The position numbers and the translations under genes were made by a program. Shown piece by piece: positions 43,332-51,238 of a stretch of 64,000 nucleotides of DNA. Origin of the DNA: Proteinivorax hydrogeniformans (lineage in GTDB: Bacteria > Bacillota > Proteinivoracia > Proteinivoracales > Proteinivoracaceae); the NCBI RefSeq assembly GCF_040515995.1, contig NZ_CP159485.1, forward strand, positions 1,736,001 to 1,800,000, written 5' to 3'. Each line of letters begins with the position of its first letter. Position 1 is the first letter of the stretch. Under the pieces are notes generated by a model. It searched no databases and was not told the DNA's origin. It worked only from the letters and a program-made list of their open reading frames with translations.

Positions 43332-44262
43332 ATTTTAATGCCTTTAACCCCATTAATGCAACCCCTACAGCGTTGTCCCTAGACAGCTTAGGGGTGGCAA
43401 AGTGAATGTTTAATTTTAATCGATTGCTAAGCCAGTTTCTTATTTGCTTGTTAGACGCCACTCCTCCTACAAGCAGGACTTCTTTTGTATCGGTCTGTGA
43501 AACTCCAAAGCGAATCATCTTTTCGGCTGTCTTAGCTATTGTGTTAAAAACATTGAAAGATAACTCCTCAGGGGGTACTCCTTGTTCCAAAAGGTTAAGA
43601 GCCTTAGTAAGCGGTCCTGAAAAACTAACATCTCCACCGCTAACCGAAGATGGAATTAACCCTTTTTGAGGATTATTGCTTTGTAACGCCATTTTTTCCA
43701 TTTCTTGACCACAAGGAAATTTAAGACCCAGTTTAACCCCCACTCTATCCACAAACTGGCCACAGTGTAAGTCACTGGAAGTACCTAGCTGCTCAACTTT
43801 TAACCGATAGTCGTTTTCAGCTTCCACTTTTAGCAGGTCAGTTGTACCTCCAGATAGATGAAGGGTTATAAAGGGAGCCTCTAAGCCATTAGGCACCATC
43901 CCAGCATATATATGGCCTTCCTGGTGCGAACAATTGTATATCGGCAATGACAAAGCGTCAGCTAATATAGATGCCATATTAACTCCAGCAGTAAAAACCG
44001 GCATATAAGACCCTTCTATATTTCTAGGAGTTTTTGAAACAGCAATAGCACTAACACTTTCCAAAAATTTTGAGGACTTTAAGTCTGAAAAAAGACCTGG
44101 TAGGTTATTACAGTGCTGATAAAACGCTTCAGACTGTCTTAACCCTTTTTTTCCATGGGTAACATCTAATACCTTTCGATGGTCACACAGCACTTCTCCG
44201 CCTTTATTTACAACAGCTAAAGAGGTAGTGTAGTTGCTTGTGTCAATTCCTAATACAGTCAA
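43330..44262 (-). CDS. TsaD/Kae1-like ASKHA protein (paralogue)
   Basis: 310-aa Kae1/Gcp-family protein: GIDTSNYTTSLAVV, the metal-binding HxxxH (H113, H117 in SHQEGHIYAG), HLSGGTTDLL and LLVGGVASNKQIRNWL. It is more divergent than genuine TsaD (t6A synthesis) and lacks the long C-terminal canonical blocks. Clostridia often carry such an extra copy beside nusB, so I treat it as a paralogue rather than tsaD itself. Starts with TTG just after nusB. Confidence 0.78.
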   Translation of the reverse strand: MTVLGIDTSNYTTSLAVVNKGGEVLCDHRKVLDVTHGKKGLRQSEAFYQHCNNLPGLFSDLKSSKFLESVSAIAVSKTPRNIEGSYMPVFTAGVNMASILADALSLPIYNCSHQEGHIYAGMVPNGLEAPFITLHLSGGTTDLLKVEAENDYRLKVEQLGTSSDLHCGQFVDRVGVKLGLKFPCGQEMEKMALQSNNPQKGLIPSSVSGGDVSFSGPLTKALNLLEQGVPPEELSFNVFNTIAKTAEKMIRFGVSQTDTKEVLLVGGVASNKQIRNWLSNRLKLNIHFATPKLSRDNAVGVALMGLKALK

Positions 44263-44263
44263 T

Positions 44264-44665
44264 TTAATCTCTTTTCTGCTCTTTTGCTACAGAATCCAAA
44301 ATACCATTTATAAAAGCTGGTGAAGTATCTCCACCGAAGTTTTTGCCTAGCTCCACTGCCTCGTTAATCGAAACACTGTGAGGTATATCTTCACAGTACA
44401 AAATTTCATAAACCCCTAATCGTAAAATCGCTTTATCAACTTTAGCCATTCTGTCAACCTTCCACTTTTTGCTATACTTTTGGATATGGCTATCTACTTC
44501 TTCGACTTTATCTAAAACCCCTAATACAACTGTTCTTAAATACTCCATCTCTAGCTTATCTTCTTGACTTTTTACATATTCTATAACCTTTTTTGCATCG
44601 TCTTTTGTTATATCCAGCTCATATAAGGACTGGAAAGCTTTCTCTCTTGTTATTCTCCTTGACAA
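44264..44665 (-). CDS. nusB: Transcription antitermination protein NusB
   Basis: All-helical RNA-binding protein (133 aa) of rRNA antitermination. RREKAFQSLYELD-like start (MSRRITREKAFQSLYE) and C-terminal INEAVELGKNFGGDTSPAFINGILD are family hallmarks. TTG start behind AGGAGG. Upstream of the TsaD paralogue with a one-base gap. Confidence 0.93.
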   Translation of the reverse strand: MSRRITREKAFQSLYELDITKDDAKKVIEYVKSQEDKLEMEYLRTVVLGVLDKVEEVDSHIQKYSKKWKVDRMAKVDKAILRLGVYEILYCEDIPHSVSINEAVELGKNFGGDTSPAFINGILDSVAKEQKRD

Positions 44666-44691
44666 TTTTAACTCCTCCTGACTAGTTTAGC

Positions 44692-44723
44692 AAAAAAAAA
44701 GCCACAGAAAATGGCTTTTTTTT
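44692..44723 (-). terminator. Terminator after the asp23-amaP-DUF2273 cluster
   Basis: Stem AAAAAAAAGCCA / TGGCTTTTTTTT with a 7-nt loop, overlapping the DUF2273 stop. Confidence 0.82.
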
Positions 44724-44943
44724 AAAAGTCCTTAGACTTTAATAAATTCTTAAGGGATTCCATAAAATCTTTATCATCGTCAAACCTTTTTCCAATAAAA
44801 AAACCTATTGCTATGCATATTGCCACAAAAGTTCCTTTGAAAAAACCTAACCACAGATAAGTAATGCTAATTAGAAACCCGATTAATATCCCGATTAGCT
44901 TACCTTTATTTTTTATTGCTATCTCTTTAAATTCTTGCCACAT
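44722..44943 (-). CDS. DUF2273 small membrane protein
   Basis: 73-aa protein with two close hydrophobic segments (about 14-33 and 36-50) and a charged C-terminus, typical of DUF2273 proteins encoded with Asp23 and AmaP. In staphylococci this set anchors Asp23 at the membrane and affects envelope stress. Confidence 0.85.
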   Translation of the reverse strand: MWQEFKEIAIKNKGKLIGILIGFLISITYLWLGFFKGTFVAICIAIGFFIGKRFDDDKDFMESLKNLLKSKDF

Positions 44944-44963
44944 TTAAATCATCCCTCCACCGG

Positions 44964-45485
44964 TTAACTAACCTTTGCTTTAATATCAGTGGCTACATTT
45001 TCAACAAGAACTTTAACTTCATCTACATTTATACCAGAAATAGAATAAACATGCTCTGAGATTAACTGCTGTAGCTGCATTGTAAGCTCGGGAATGTTAC
45101 GGTCTCCATATAGCACAGCTTTAACATATATGTACAAACTACCGTCACGAACTATTATTCTGCTTTTTAGTTCTTTTATACCTTTTATCTTTTTGGCACC
45201 TTGATGAACTAGACTGTCTATGGTTTGTAGTGAAACCCTAACTTCTCCATACTCAGAGGCTATCAGTAAAGAACTTGGTTCTTTCTTTGTAGTAAAAGCT
45301 AGCACCATAGCTATAAGCCCTAAAATAGCTAGTATCGCAAAGGCTAGGGCTATCTCCCACCCTGTAAAGTTTATTTCAATAGCTGGAGGTAGCACTCCAA
45401 TACCTAAATATGCCTCACAAATAACTACTGCAGATCCTAAAAATACTAATATGCCACAAACAAATAATAAAATGCGCTTAAGCAT
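44964..45485 (-). CDS. amaP: Alkaline shock response membrane anchor protein AmaP
   Basis: About 173 aa with two N-terminal membrane helices (about 5-25, 40-62) followed by a cytoplasmic Asp23-like domain ending VENVATDIKAKVS. It anchors Asp23 at the membrane in relatives. Start uncertain: GTG at 45497 is inside the ribosome site; the ATG at 45485 is used here; a TTG between is possible. Confidence 0.85.
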   Translation of the reverse strand: MLKRILLFVCGILVFLGSAVVICEAYLGIGVLPPAIEINFTGWEIALAFAILAILGLIAMVLAFTTKKEPSSLLIASEYGEVRVSLQTIDSLVHQGAKKIKGIKELKSRIIVRDGSLYIYVKAVLYGDRNIPELTMQLQQLISEHVYSISGINVDEVKVLVENVATDIKAKVS

Positions 45486-45507
45486 GTCCAACTTCACCCC
45501 TTTTCAA

Positions 45508-45527
45508 TCCCTGGCATAGGCCAGGGA
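45508..45527 (-). other. Intercistronic hairpin asp23-amaP
   Basis: 8-bp perfect stem TCCCTGGC / GCCAGGGA with a 4-nt loop between the asp23 stop and the amaP ribosome site. No T run, so more likely a processing or attenuating structure that lowers amaP relative to asp23. Confidence 0.5.
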
Positions 45528-45536
45528 AGAAATTTA

Positions 45537-45932
45537 CTAATTAAGTTTTAATTCCTCTTTTTCTTTAGAATCAACGTTTTCAAGTTTAACACCTTGCACA
45601 TGAATATTAACTTCTAATACATTTAAACCTGTCATGTTTTCAACGCTTTGCTTAACTTGTTCTTGGATATTTTTTGAAACCTCTGTAATTTTAACACCGT
45701 AGTCCACTACTATGTAAATATCAATAGTAGTTTCGGTTTCACCGACATTTACCTTTACACCTTTAGAGAGATTTTTACGGCCAAGCATCTCTGCTATACC
45801 GCCAGCAACTCCACCACTCATTCCTGCAACGCCTTCAATGTCTGTCGCTGCGATTCCTGCAATAACGGCAACAACCTCATCGGCTATTTTTACACTTCCA
45901 TTTTCCTGCATAGGCATCATATTTTGCTCCAT
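45537..45932 (-). CDS. Asp23/Gls24 family envelope stress protein (copy 1)
   Basis: 131 aa, with the family core KIADEVVAVIAGIAATDIEGVAGMSGG and KGVKVNVGETETTIDIYIVV. ATG at 45932 behind GGAGG (6 nt); the longer ORF lacks a ribosome site. First gene of asp23-amaP-DUF2273. A close paralogue lies at 61088-61489. Confidence 0.92.
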   Translation of the reverse strand: MEQNMMPMQENGSVKIADEVVAVIAGIAATDIEGVAGMSGGVAGGIAEMLGRKNLSKGVKVNVGETETTIDIYIVVDYGVKITEVSKNIQEQVKQSVENMTGLNVLEVNIHVQGVKLENVDSKEKEELKLN

Positions 45933-46031
45933 AATGCACCTCCATAAAATTTTATAAAGCATTTCATGCTATTATCTTTTTTCCTTTCATTCTATATTAT
46001 ACCAAACTCTCTATGAATTACAAAATAAAAA

Positions 46032-46640
46032 TTATGCTCCATCTTTTTCAGTAATAGTTATTTGATGTCTTGCAACACCAGTAGAGCTAGCTACAACTTC
46101 AGAAATCTTTGCCAGTTCTTCTCTAGTTAATGCTTCAGCATTAATTACGACATTTACATTGTTTTCTCTTATAAACATGATTGCGTTTGGATACCCTAAA
46201 GCCTTTAAAGAGTTTTCTACATTTAATTCTAACTCCATCATTTCTTTAATGTCTAAAAGCTTGTTTTCTGCATTTAGTTTTGCTTCTTCGCTTACGTTAG
46301 GATTATTTATCATCTGCTGTAATAGATCTAACTCCCTACTTCTTACCCTTTCCCTCTCAAGCCTATATTCTATAAAGAAGTCATCCTTTCCTTCAAAACT
46401 CCAGGGCTGATTTATATCGTCATCTTGTAGTAAAACATCATCGATATCATCAGCATCTTCGCTTTCTTCTTTTTCATCGTCAATATGCCCCTCTTCTTTA
46501 TAGTTTTGATCTGCATGAGTTGAGATAGTAGAGCTACTAATATTTGAAAAATAACTTGCTCCAACAAATACAAAAACCAAAACCAATACTCCTAACAAAA
46601 TAAAATGTTTTTCAATCTTGATACACCGAAATGTTTTCAT
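46032..46640 (-). CDS. spoIIIAH: Stage III sporulation protein AH
   Basis: Mother-cell membrane protein (202 aa) whose extracytoplasmic domain forms a ring with SpoIIQ in the forespore feeding channel. N-terminal membrane helix (about 13-30), a long acidic linker (EEGHIDDEKEESEDADDIDD) and a C-terminal ring-building (YscJ-like) domain. Last gene of the spoIIIA operon. Confidence 0.95.
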   Translation of the reverse strand: MKTFRCIKIEKHFILLGVLVLVFVFVGASYFSNISSSTISTHADQNYKEEGHIDDEKEESEDADDIDDVLLQDDDINQPWSFEGKDDFFIEYRLERERVRSRELDLLQQMINNPNVSEEAKLNAENKLLDIKEMMELELNVENSLKALGYPNAIMFIRENNVNVVINAEALTREELAKISEVVASSTGVARHQITITEKDGA

Positions 46641-46654
46641 CTATATCCCCTCCT

Positions 46655-47215
46655 TTACTTTTTCGGCATTACGTTAATTCTATATGTAGGTATGTCTAGC
46701 ACACCTTGCACAGCTCTAATCACCTGTTTTTGTATGTTTGGGTTGCCTCCTCCTGGACACACCACTAGCACACCTCTAACTTTAGGCTTTATTTCTTTTA
46801 TTACAAGAGGCTCATCACCCGCTGTTTTCCTTAAAATCACTAGCTCGCCTTTGTAGTTATAGTCAACAATCTCTCTTATACCACCTTCTGTGTCTTCCTC
46901 TAGCGTAGCCCTTTCACTTTCTGTTATGTTTTTGGCTACTACCTTTTCATTTCCCGTATCTAAAGTAACCATAACCTTCGCCTTGCCTACCCCACTAATA
47001 CTACTTAAAATTTCTTCTAACTCCTGTTGTATCTTTTCTTCGTAACTTTCCGTAATTTCATACTCCACATCAGCTGAGGGTTGAACAGTGGTTTTGTCGC
47101 TGCCTGTCAACATTCTGCTTAACACTAAAAGTACTATCCCTAAAATACACAATATGCCAAGCAGTTTATTTGATACAAATTGCTCCTTGAGGTTTTTAAA
47201 AATTTTGTTATCCAC
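46655..47215 (-). CDS. spoIIIAG: Stage III sporulation protein AG
   Basis: 186-aa ring-forming component of the SpoIIIA-SpoIIQ complex: one membrane helix (about 18-36), then an RBM domain with IREIVDYNYKGELVILRKTAG and VRGVLVVCPGGGNPNIQ. GTG start with GGAGGGGG 4 nt upstream. Confidence 0.94.
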   Translation of the reverse strand: MDNKIFKNLKEQFVSNKLLGILCILGIVLLVLSRMLTGSDKTTVQPSADVEYEITESYEEKIQQELEEILSSISGVGKAKVMVTLDTGNEKVVAKNITESERATLEEDTEGGIREIVDYNYKGELVILRKTAGDEPLVIKEIKPKVRGVLVVCPGGGNPNIQKQVIRAVQGVLDIPTYRINVMPKK

Positions 47216-47229
47216 AAAACCCCCTCCTT

Positions 47230-47823
47230 TTAATTGGTACTTTCTTTAACTGTTATAAGACTTTCTGAAATATGATAATAACTAGAAATAGCTTCAGTTA
47301 CTTTTTCTTTTTCTTCAAAACTGGCCTTATCGGCCTTTTTTTGTGAACTTTCTCCTATCACAACCGGTTGAACTGGTTCAACCGGTTGGTGATTATCTTC
47401 CTGATATAACACTATATGTATACTAAGTATTTCTCCAAAATTTTCATCGCTATACTCATCAACTACCTTAACGACAACAACTGGTTTATACCCTTCTGTA
47501 TAGGGCTGTATAATAGCCTTGGTTTGGTTTGCTATATTTTCCTCATATTGCTTTATCACTCTTTCAACTGTTTGACTATCAACCTGCTCATCTATATCGA
47601 CAAAGCTGTATTGATAACCACCCTGTGGCAATCTATCCATTTGATTTAAAAGCGATGCTACTGGGTGTAAGATCGTAGCTAGAATCATAAGTCCAAAAAT
47701 TAACCGTGCGTATTTTCTCATGTTGTTTTCCGGCAATAACATCTCCAAAAAGGTAGCTAATATAACTAACACTACTAAGTTTTTCACAACTCTGTTTAGT
47801 GGTTCCATCAAAAACTCTAGCAA
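47230..47823 (-). CDS. spoIIIAF: Stage III sporulation protein AF
   Basis: 197 aa with two N-terminal membrane helices (about 13-32, 38-60) and a C-terminal ring-building domain. The Pro/Gln/Val linker QPVEPVQPVV is encoded by a 13-bp inverted repeat (47361-47388). TTG start, rather weak ribosome site. Confidence 0.92.
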   Translation of the reverse strand: MLEFLMEPLNRVVKNLVVLVILATFLEMLLPENNMRKYARLIFGLMILATILHPVASLLNQMDRLPQGGYQYSFVDIDEQVDSQTVERVIKQYEENIANQTKAIIQPYTEGYKPVVVVKVVDEYSDENFGEILSIHIVLYQEDNHQPVEPVQPVVIGESSQKKADKASFEEKEKVTEAISSYYHISESLITVKESTN

Positions 47824-47834
47824 GGTTTTAACAC

Positions 47835-48980
47835 CTACCTTATCATTTGAGTTATGTTACCCGCCCCAAAAATTATTGTTATAGCCATAAAGAACATTAT
47901 AGCAGCGCCAAAAACTGCAATAAAAAGCATGATTAGGCAGTTAGCCATCACCTCTAAGGATTTAACAACAGGCGTATCGCCTAACGGTTGTAAGATCGCT
48001 GCGCTTAACCTATAGATTATTGTCAGAGCAATTATTTTGAGTAAGGGAAATGTCGCAATTAATATTATTAATATCATCCCATAAATAGAAACTGCATTTT
48101 TTAGCACTAAGGAGGCGCCGGCAACTGAATCAAAAGCGTCAGCAAAAAGTCCCCCCACCCCTGGGATAAAAGCTTTAGCGGTGAACTTCCCCGTCTTTAA
48201 ACCCACCCCATCGACAACTGCAGCACCAACCCCTTGTATAGAGGTTATAAAAACAAAAACTATTAAAGTAAAACCTAACACCTGCATACTGCACTCCTTT
48301 AAAAAATCCGCTAGTCTGCTTATTTTAAAGGAGCTTATTGTGTTCACTAAACTTAAGATAGTATATAGAAAGATTAGAGGAAAGACGACGTCTCTTATGA
48401 TTACTGCTGCAACATTTACTATAAATATCACAAGTGGCTTAAAAACTGCCACAGACGTCACTGACCCCATAGAAGCAAGTAACGTCAGTAAAATTGGTAC
48501 CATAGCTTGTATACAATCAACCATTACATTTACAACATCTCTAGCCCATGAAAGAGCTAGCATAAAACTATTTAGAGCTATCCCAAATAGCACTAAAAAC
48601 ACAACACCTTGAGCCACCTTTGTTGTGGTGTCGCTTCCAAAAGCGCTTTTTAGGTTTTCTAAAACCGCTGCTAAAACAGCTAGCAAAATCAGTTGGCTTA
48701 ATAGTCTTAAGTTTGCAACAACCTCCTTAAATAAAAACGCCAAAATGTTTTTCAAAAAATCTCCTACGCCAAAGGCTCCACTTTCCTCACCTGTAATCAT
48801 GTCTTTTATGTCTAGTTGCGGTATATACTCCCCAAACTCCGATTCTAAATTGATCCAATGCTTTTCAAGTTCCATTATATCTATCATTTCCTCGGAGTCC
48901 TGATACTGATTTGCCAATGCATCAGAGGGACATACAAACAAGATTATTAGTGCCAAAAGTATAGCTTTTTTTATCATCAC
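47835..48980 (-). CDS. spoIIIAE: Stage III sporulation protein AE
   Basis: 381-aa polytopic membrane protein with a signal sequence and about seven membrane helices; FLIKECSMQVLGF-type and KAFIPGVGGLFADAFDSV blocks are characteristic. Proposed channel/transporter component of the feeding tube. Confidence 0.95.
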   Translation of the reverse strand: MMIKKAILLALIILFVCPSDALANQYQDSEEMIDIMELEKHWINLESEFGEYIPQLDIKDMITGEESGAFGVGDFLKNILAFLFKEVVANLRLLSQLILLAVLAAVLENLKSAFGSDTTTKVAQGVVFLVLFGIALNSFMLALSWARDVVNVMVDCIQAMVPILLTLLASMGSVTSVAVFKPLVIFIVNVAAVIIRDVVFPLIFLYTILSLVNTISSFKISRLADFLKECSMQVLGFTLIVFVFITSIQGVGAAVVDGVGLKTGKFTAKAFIPGVGGLFADAFDSVAGASLVLKNAVSIYGMILIILIATFPLLKIIALTIIYRLSAAILQPLGDTPVVKSLEVMANCLIMLFIAVFGAAIMFFMAITIIFGAGNITQMIR

Positions 48981-48995
48981 TACTCCCCCTAATAG

Positions 48996-49382
48996 CTACG
49001 GTAATATACTTACAAGAGTTTGAAGAATCATTGATATTATCGGCAGAGCTAAAAGTAGCATCATTATTTTACCGGCGAACTCAACTTTTGAGGCAACTGC
49101 TCCTTGTCCAGCATCTTTACAAACCTGAGATCCAAATTCTGTTATGTAGGCGATACCTATAATTCTAAGCATTGTTCCCAAAAACATCACATTCAGCTCT
49201 GCTTGATAGGCCATTTCCTCTATTGAACGAACTACTGTATATATTTGAGAAATTACTGCTAAAAATATTAACGCCCCTGCAGCTAACGCAAGCTGCATCG
49301 CTATCTCTGGTTTTTGCTGTTTGATAATGACGATAATAATGCTAGCTACTATTCCAAAGGCTACTATACTCATTATTTCCAC
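48996..49382 (-). CDS. spoIIIAD: Stage III sporulation protein AD
   Basis: 128-aa membrane protein of four helices. The GTG at 49382 is preferred because GGGG lies 8 nt upstream; the longer ORF starts inside that site. IKQQKPEIAMQLALAAG and AYITEFGSQVCKDAGQGAVASKVEFAGK match the family. Confidence 0.93.
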   Translation of the reverse strand: MEIMSIVAFGIVASIIIVIIKQQKPEIAMQLALAAGALIFLAVISQIYTVVRSIEEMAYQAELNVMFLGTMLRIIGIAYITEFGSQVCKDAGQGAVASKVEFAGKIMMLLLALPIISMILQTLVSILP

Positions 49383-49397
49383 GGCAATCACCCCAAC

Positions 49398-49595
49398 TTA
49401 TAAGTGGAAAATGGTTCTAATGGTTTCAAATAAATCGGCAATCAAATTTAACACAATCAGCAAAATAACCACCACACCAACTAGCGTCAACATTTGGCCT
49501 TGTTCTTTTCTTTGTGCTTGCTCTAGCACAATACTAAAAATAGCAATCAAAATTCCGATACCGGCAATCTGAAAAATAACATCTACATTCGGCAT
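49398..49595 (-). CDS. spoIIIAC: Stage III sporulation protein AC
   Basis: 65 aa, two membrane helices, the usual tiny AC subunit homologous to the N-terminal part of AD. Conserved FQIAGIGILIAIFSIVLEQA segment. Confidence 0.93.
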   Translation of the reverse strand: MPNVDVIFQIAGIGILIAIFSIVLEQAQRKEQGQMLTLVGVVVILLIVLNLIADLFETIRTIFHL

Positions 49596-49611
49596 AAGCC
49601 CTTAACCCCCT

Positions 49612-50127
49612 TTATAGAAGTACTAAAACTAGAGCCAAACCTGTGAAAAAGCCTAGGTACTTCCACATCTTGCCGTTTTTTTTATACTGCTGTTCACTTT
49701 CCTGTTCAGCGGCATTAAGCTTGTTTAATGTTAAAGATATATGTTTTAATTGTTCATCTATTCCACTTTTGCCCAAAGAAAACCCTAGAGTTTGTAATAT
49801 ATCCTTATCCCTATCCGTCAAAAACTGATAGGTGTCTTTTTTTAGTTCCTCCGACCAGTAGCGCTCCAACATAAAACCGTCACATTTTTCTAAGTTATAA
49901 GAGATGTTAATGAAGAATTCTTTTTGTGGTGATGGAAGGGTGTATGCCACATTCTTTAGCGCTTTTGGCAAAGGTGTGTGACCATAGCTAACCTCTGTTT
50001 GTAACATGGCTAAACCATTTTGAAAAACTCTAAGAGCTGTAGTACGTTGTTGTAATTTTTGGGCCTTTTGAAACCCGTAGCTTGTTGTTGCCGCTATTAA
50101 AACTGCCGCCCCCATAACCTTTAACAT
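49612..50127 (-). CDS. spoIIIAB: Stage III sporulation protein AB
   Basis: 171 aa with N-terminal and C-terminal membrane helices and a GspF-like helical domain; MLKVMGAAVLIAATTSYGF and EVSYGHTPLPKAL are typical. ATG behind GGGAGG. Its first 98 bp overlap the end of spoIIIAA in another frame. Confidence 0.93.
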   Translation of the reverse strand: MLKVMGAAVLIAATTSYGFQKAQKLQQRTTALRVFQNGLAMLQTEVSYGHTPLPKALKNVAYTLPSPQKEFFINISYNLEKCDGFMLERYWSEELKKDTYQFLTDRDKDILQTLGFSLGKSGIDEQLKHISLTLNKLNAAEQESEQQYKKNGKMWKYLGFFTGLALVLVLL

Positions 50128-51073
50128 TTTTCACGCCTCCCGTCAGTTTTTTACTTGTCCTAAGATCTATTATCTCTTCCACGGTGCCTACGCCATTTGT
50201 CCGTGATAATATAATCAACCTCTTAAAATAGTCAAGATCTAATACTTCTTTAACCCACCTTTTATCCATTAAGTCTTTTAAGTTAAGCCCGTGCACTGTA
50301 GTTAGTAACCCCACCCCGCAGGTAATGGCATGCTCAACACCTACTACATCCTGCTCTCTGCCTAATTCGTCAGTAGCTATGATATCTGGTGACATCGAAC
50401 GTATCATCAGAGTCATTCCCTCATCTTTGGGACATCCATCTAAGACATCGGTTCTATTACCTACATCCAATTGTGGCTGCCCCTGATAACATGCTGCGAT
50501 TTCCGATCTCTCATCTACCACCCCCACCTTAAATTTAAAATCATCGCTTAAACTTCTCACCATATCTCTAAGGAGGGTGGTTTTACCGCAATTTGGCGGC
50601 GAAATAATCATGGTGTTTAAAAAACTGCCTGACTCAAAAACGTAGGGCATTACCTTACTTGCTAAGTTTGATACCTGGCGAGCTATTCTAAAGTTAAGTC
50701 CGCTGATTTCCTTAAGGGTTTTAATTTCTCCTTTTTGCATAACAGCTTTGCCAATCACACCCACTCTATGTCCACCTTTTACGGTAACAAAGCCATTTTT
50801 GAGCTCTTCTTCCACCGAATAATAGGAGTAATTAAATAGCAACTGTTTAGCACTTTCTATTTGACTTTTAGTTATAATCATAGGGGAGGACGTGTTTATT
50901 TTCCCATCTTTAGAAACGTAGTAATCTTTACCTTCTATCCCAACGGCTAGAGGCCTTCTCACTCTAAGTCTTATCTCTTCTAACTTGCCATGATTATTAT
51001 GTAAAACTACTCTTAAAGCTGATCTTATAGGTTCAGGAAAAAACAGCAACACCTCTTTAAAATCATCTGTCAT
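50030..51073 (-). CDS. spoIIIAA: Stage III sporulation protein AA (AAA+ ATPase)
   Basis: 347-aa type II/IV secretion-like ATPase energising the SpoIIIA channel. Walker A is IISPPNCGKTTLLRDM; Walker B/His box follow (DIIATDELGREQD, TTVHG). ATG at 51073 behind AAGGGGGG; a longer ORF lacks a site. It is about 40 residues longer than Bacillus SpoIIIAA because the C-terminus continues as a Gly/Asn/Ser-rich tail (GYGGGSFNSGNNK) across the start of spoIIIAB. First gene of the eight-gene operon; sigma E control expected. Confidence 0.94.
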   Translation of the reverse strand: MTDDFKEVLLFFPEPIRSALRVVLHNNHGKLEEIRLRVRRPLAVGIEGKDYYVSKDGKINTSSPMIITKSQIESAKQLLFNYSYYSVEEELKNGFVTVKGGHRVGVIGKAVMQKGEIKTLKEISGLNFRIARQVSNLASKVMPYVFESGSFLNTMIISPPNCGKTTLLRDMVRSLSDDFKFKVGVVDERSEIAACYQGQPQLDVGNRTDVLDGCPKDEGMTLMIRSMSPDIIATDELGREQDVVGVEHAITCGVGLLTTVHGLNLKDLMDKRWVKEVLDLDYFKRLIILSRTNGVGTVEEIIDLRTSKKLTGGVKNVKGYGGGSFNSGNNKLRVSKGPKITTTYYSS

Positions 51074-51238
51074 TTTCTTCCCCCCTTTAGACATAAATAT
51101 TAAAAAAGGCACAGGTTTATGAATTAAATTTTTATCAACAACAAGTAATGTCAGCAGCTAGCTAAACTACCGCAGGAATTTTTCTTTATCTGTCGAAAAA
51201 TTAAAATATAACCTAGTTTTTTTGTTAGGGGGAGGGAC

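Noticed and set aside
51191..51197. TGTCGAA Spo0A box upstream of the MORN-peptidase gene
   Set aside because: A 7-mer is expected several times by chance on both strands of 64 kb; no promoter overlap could be shown, so not called as a site.
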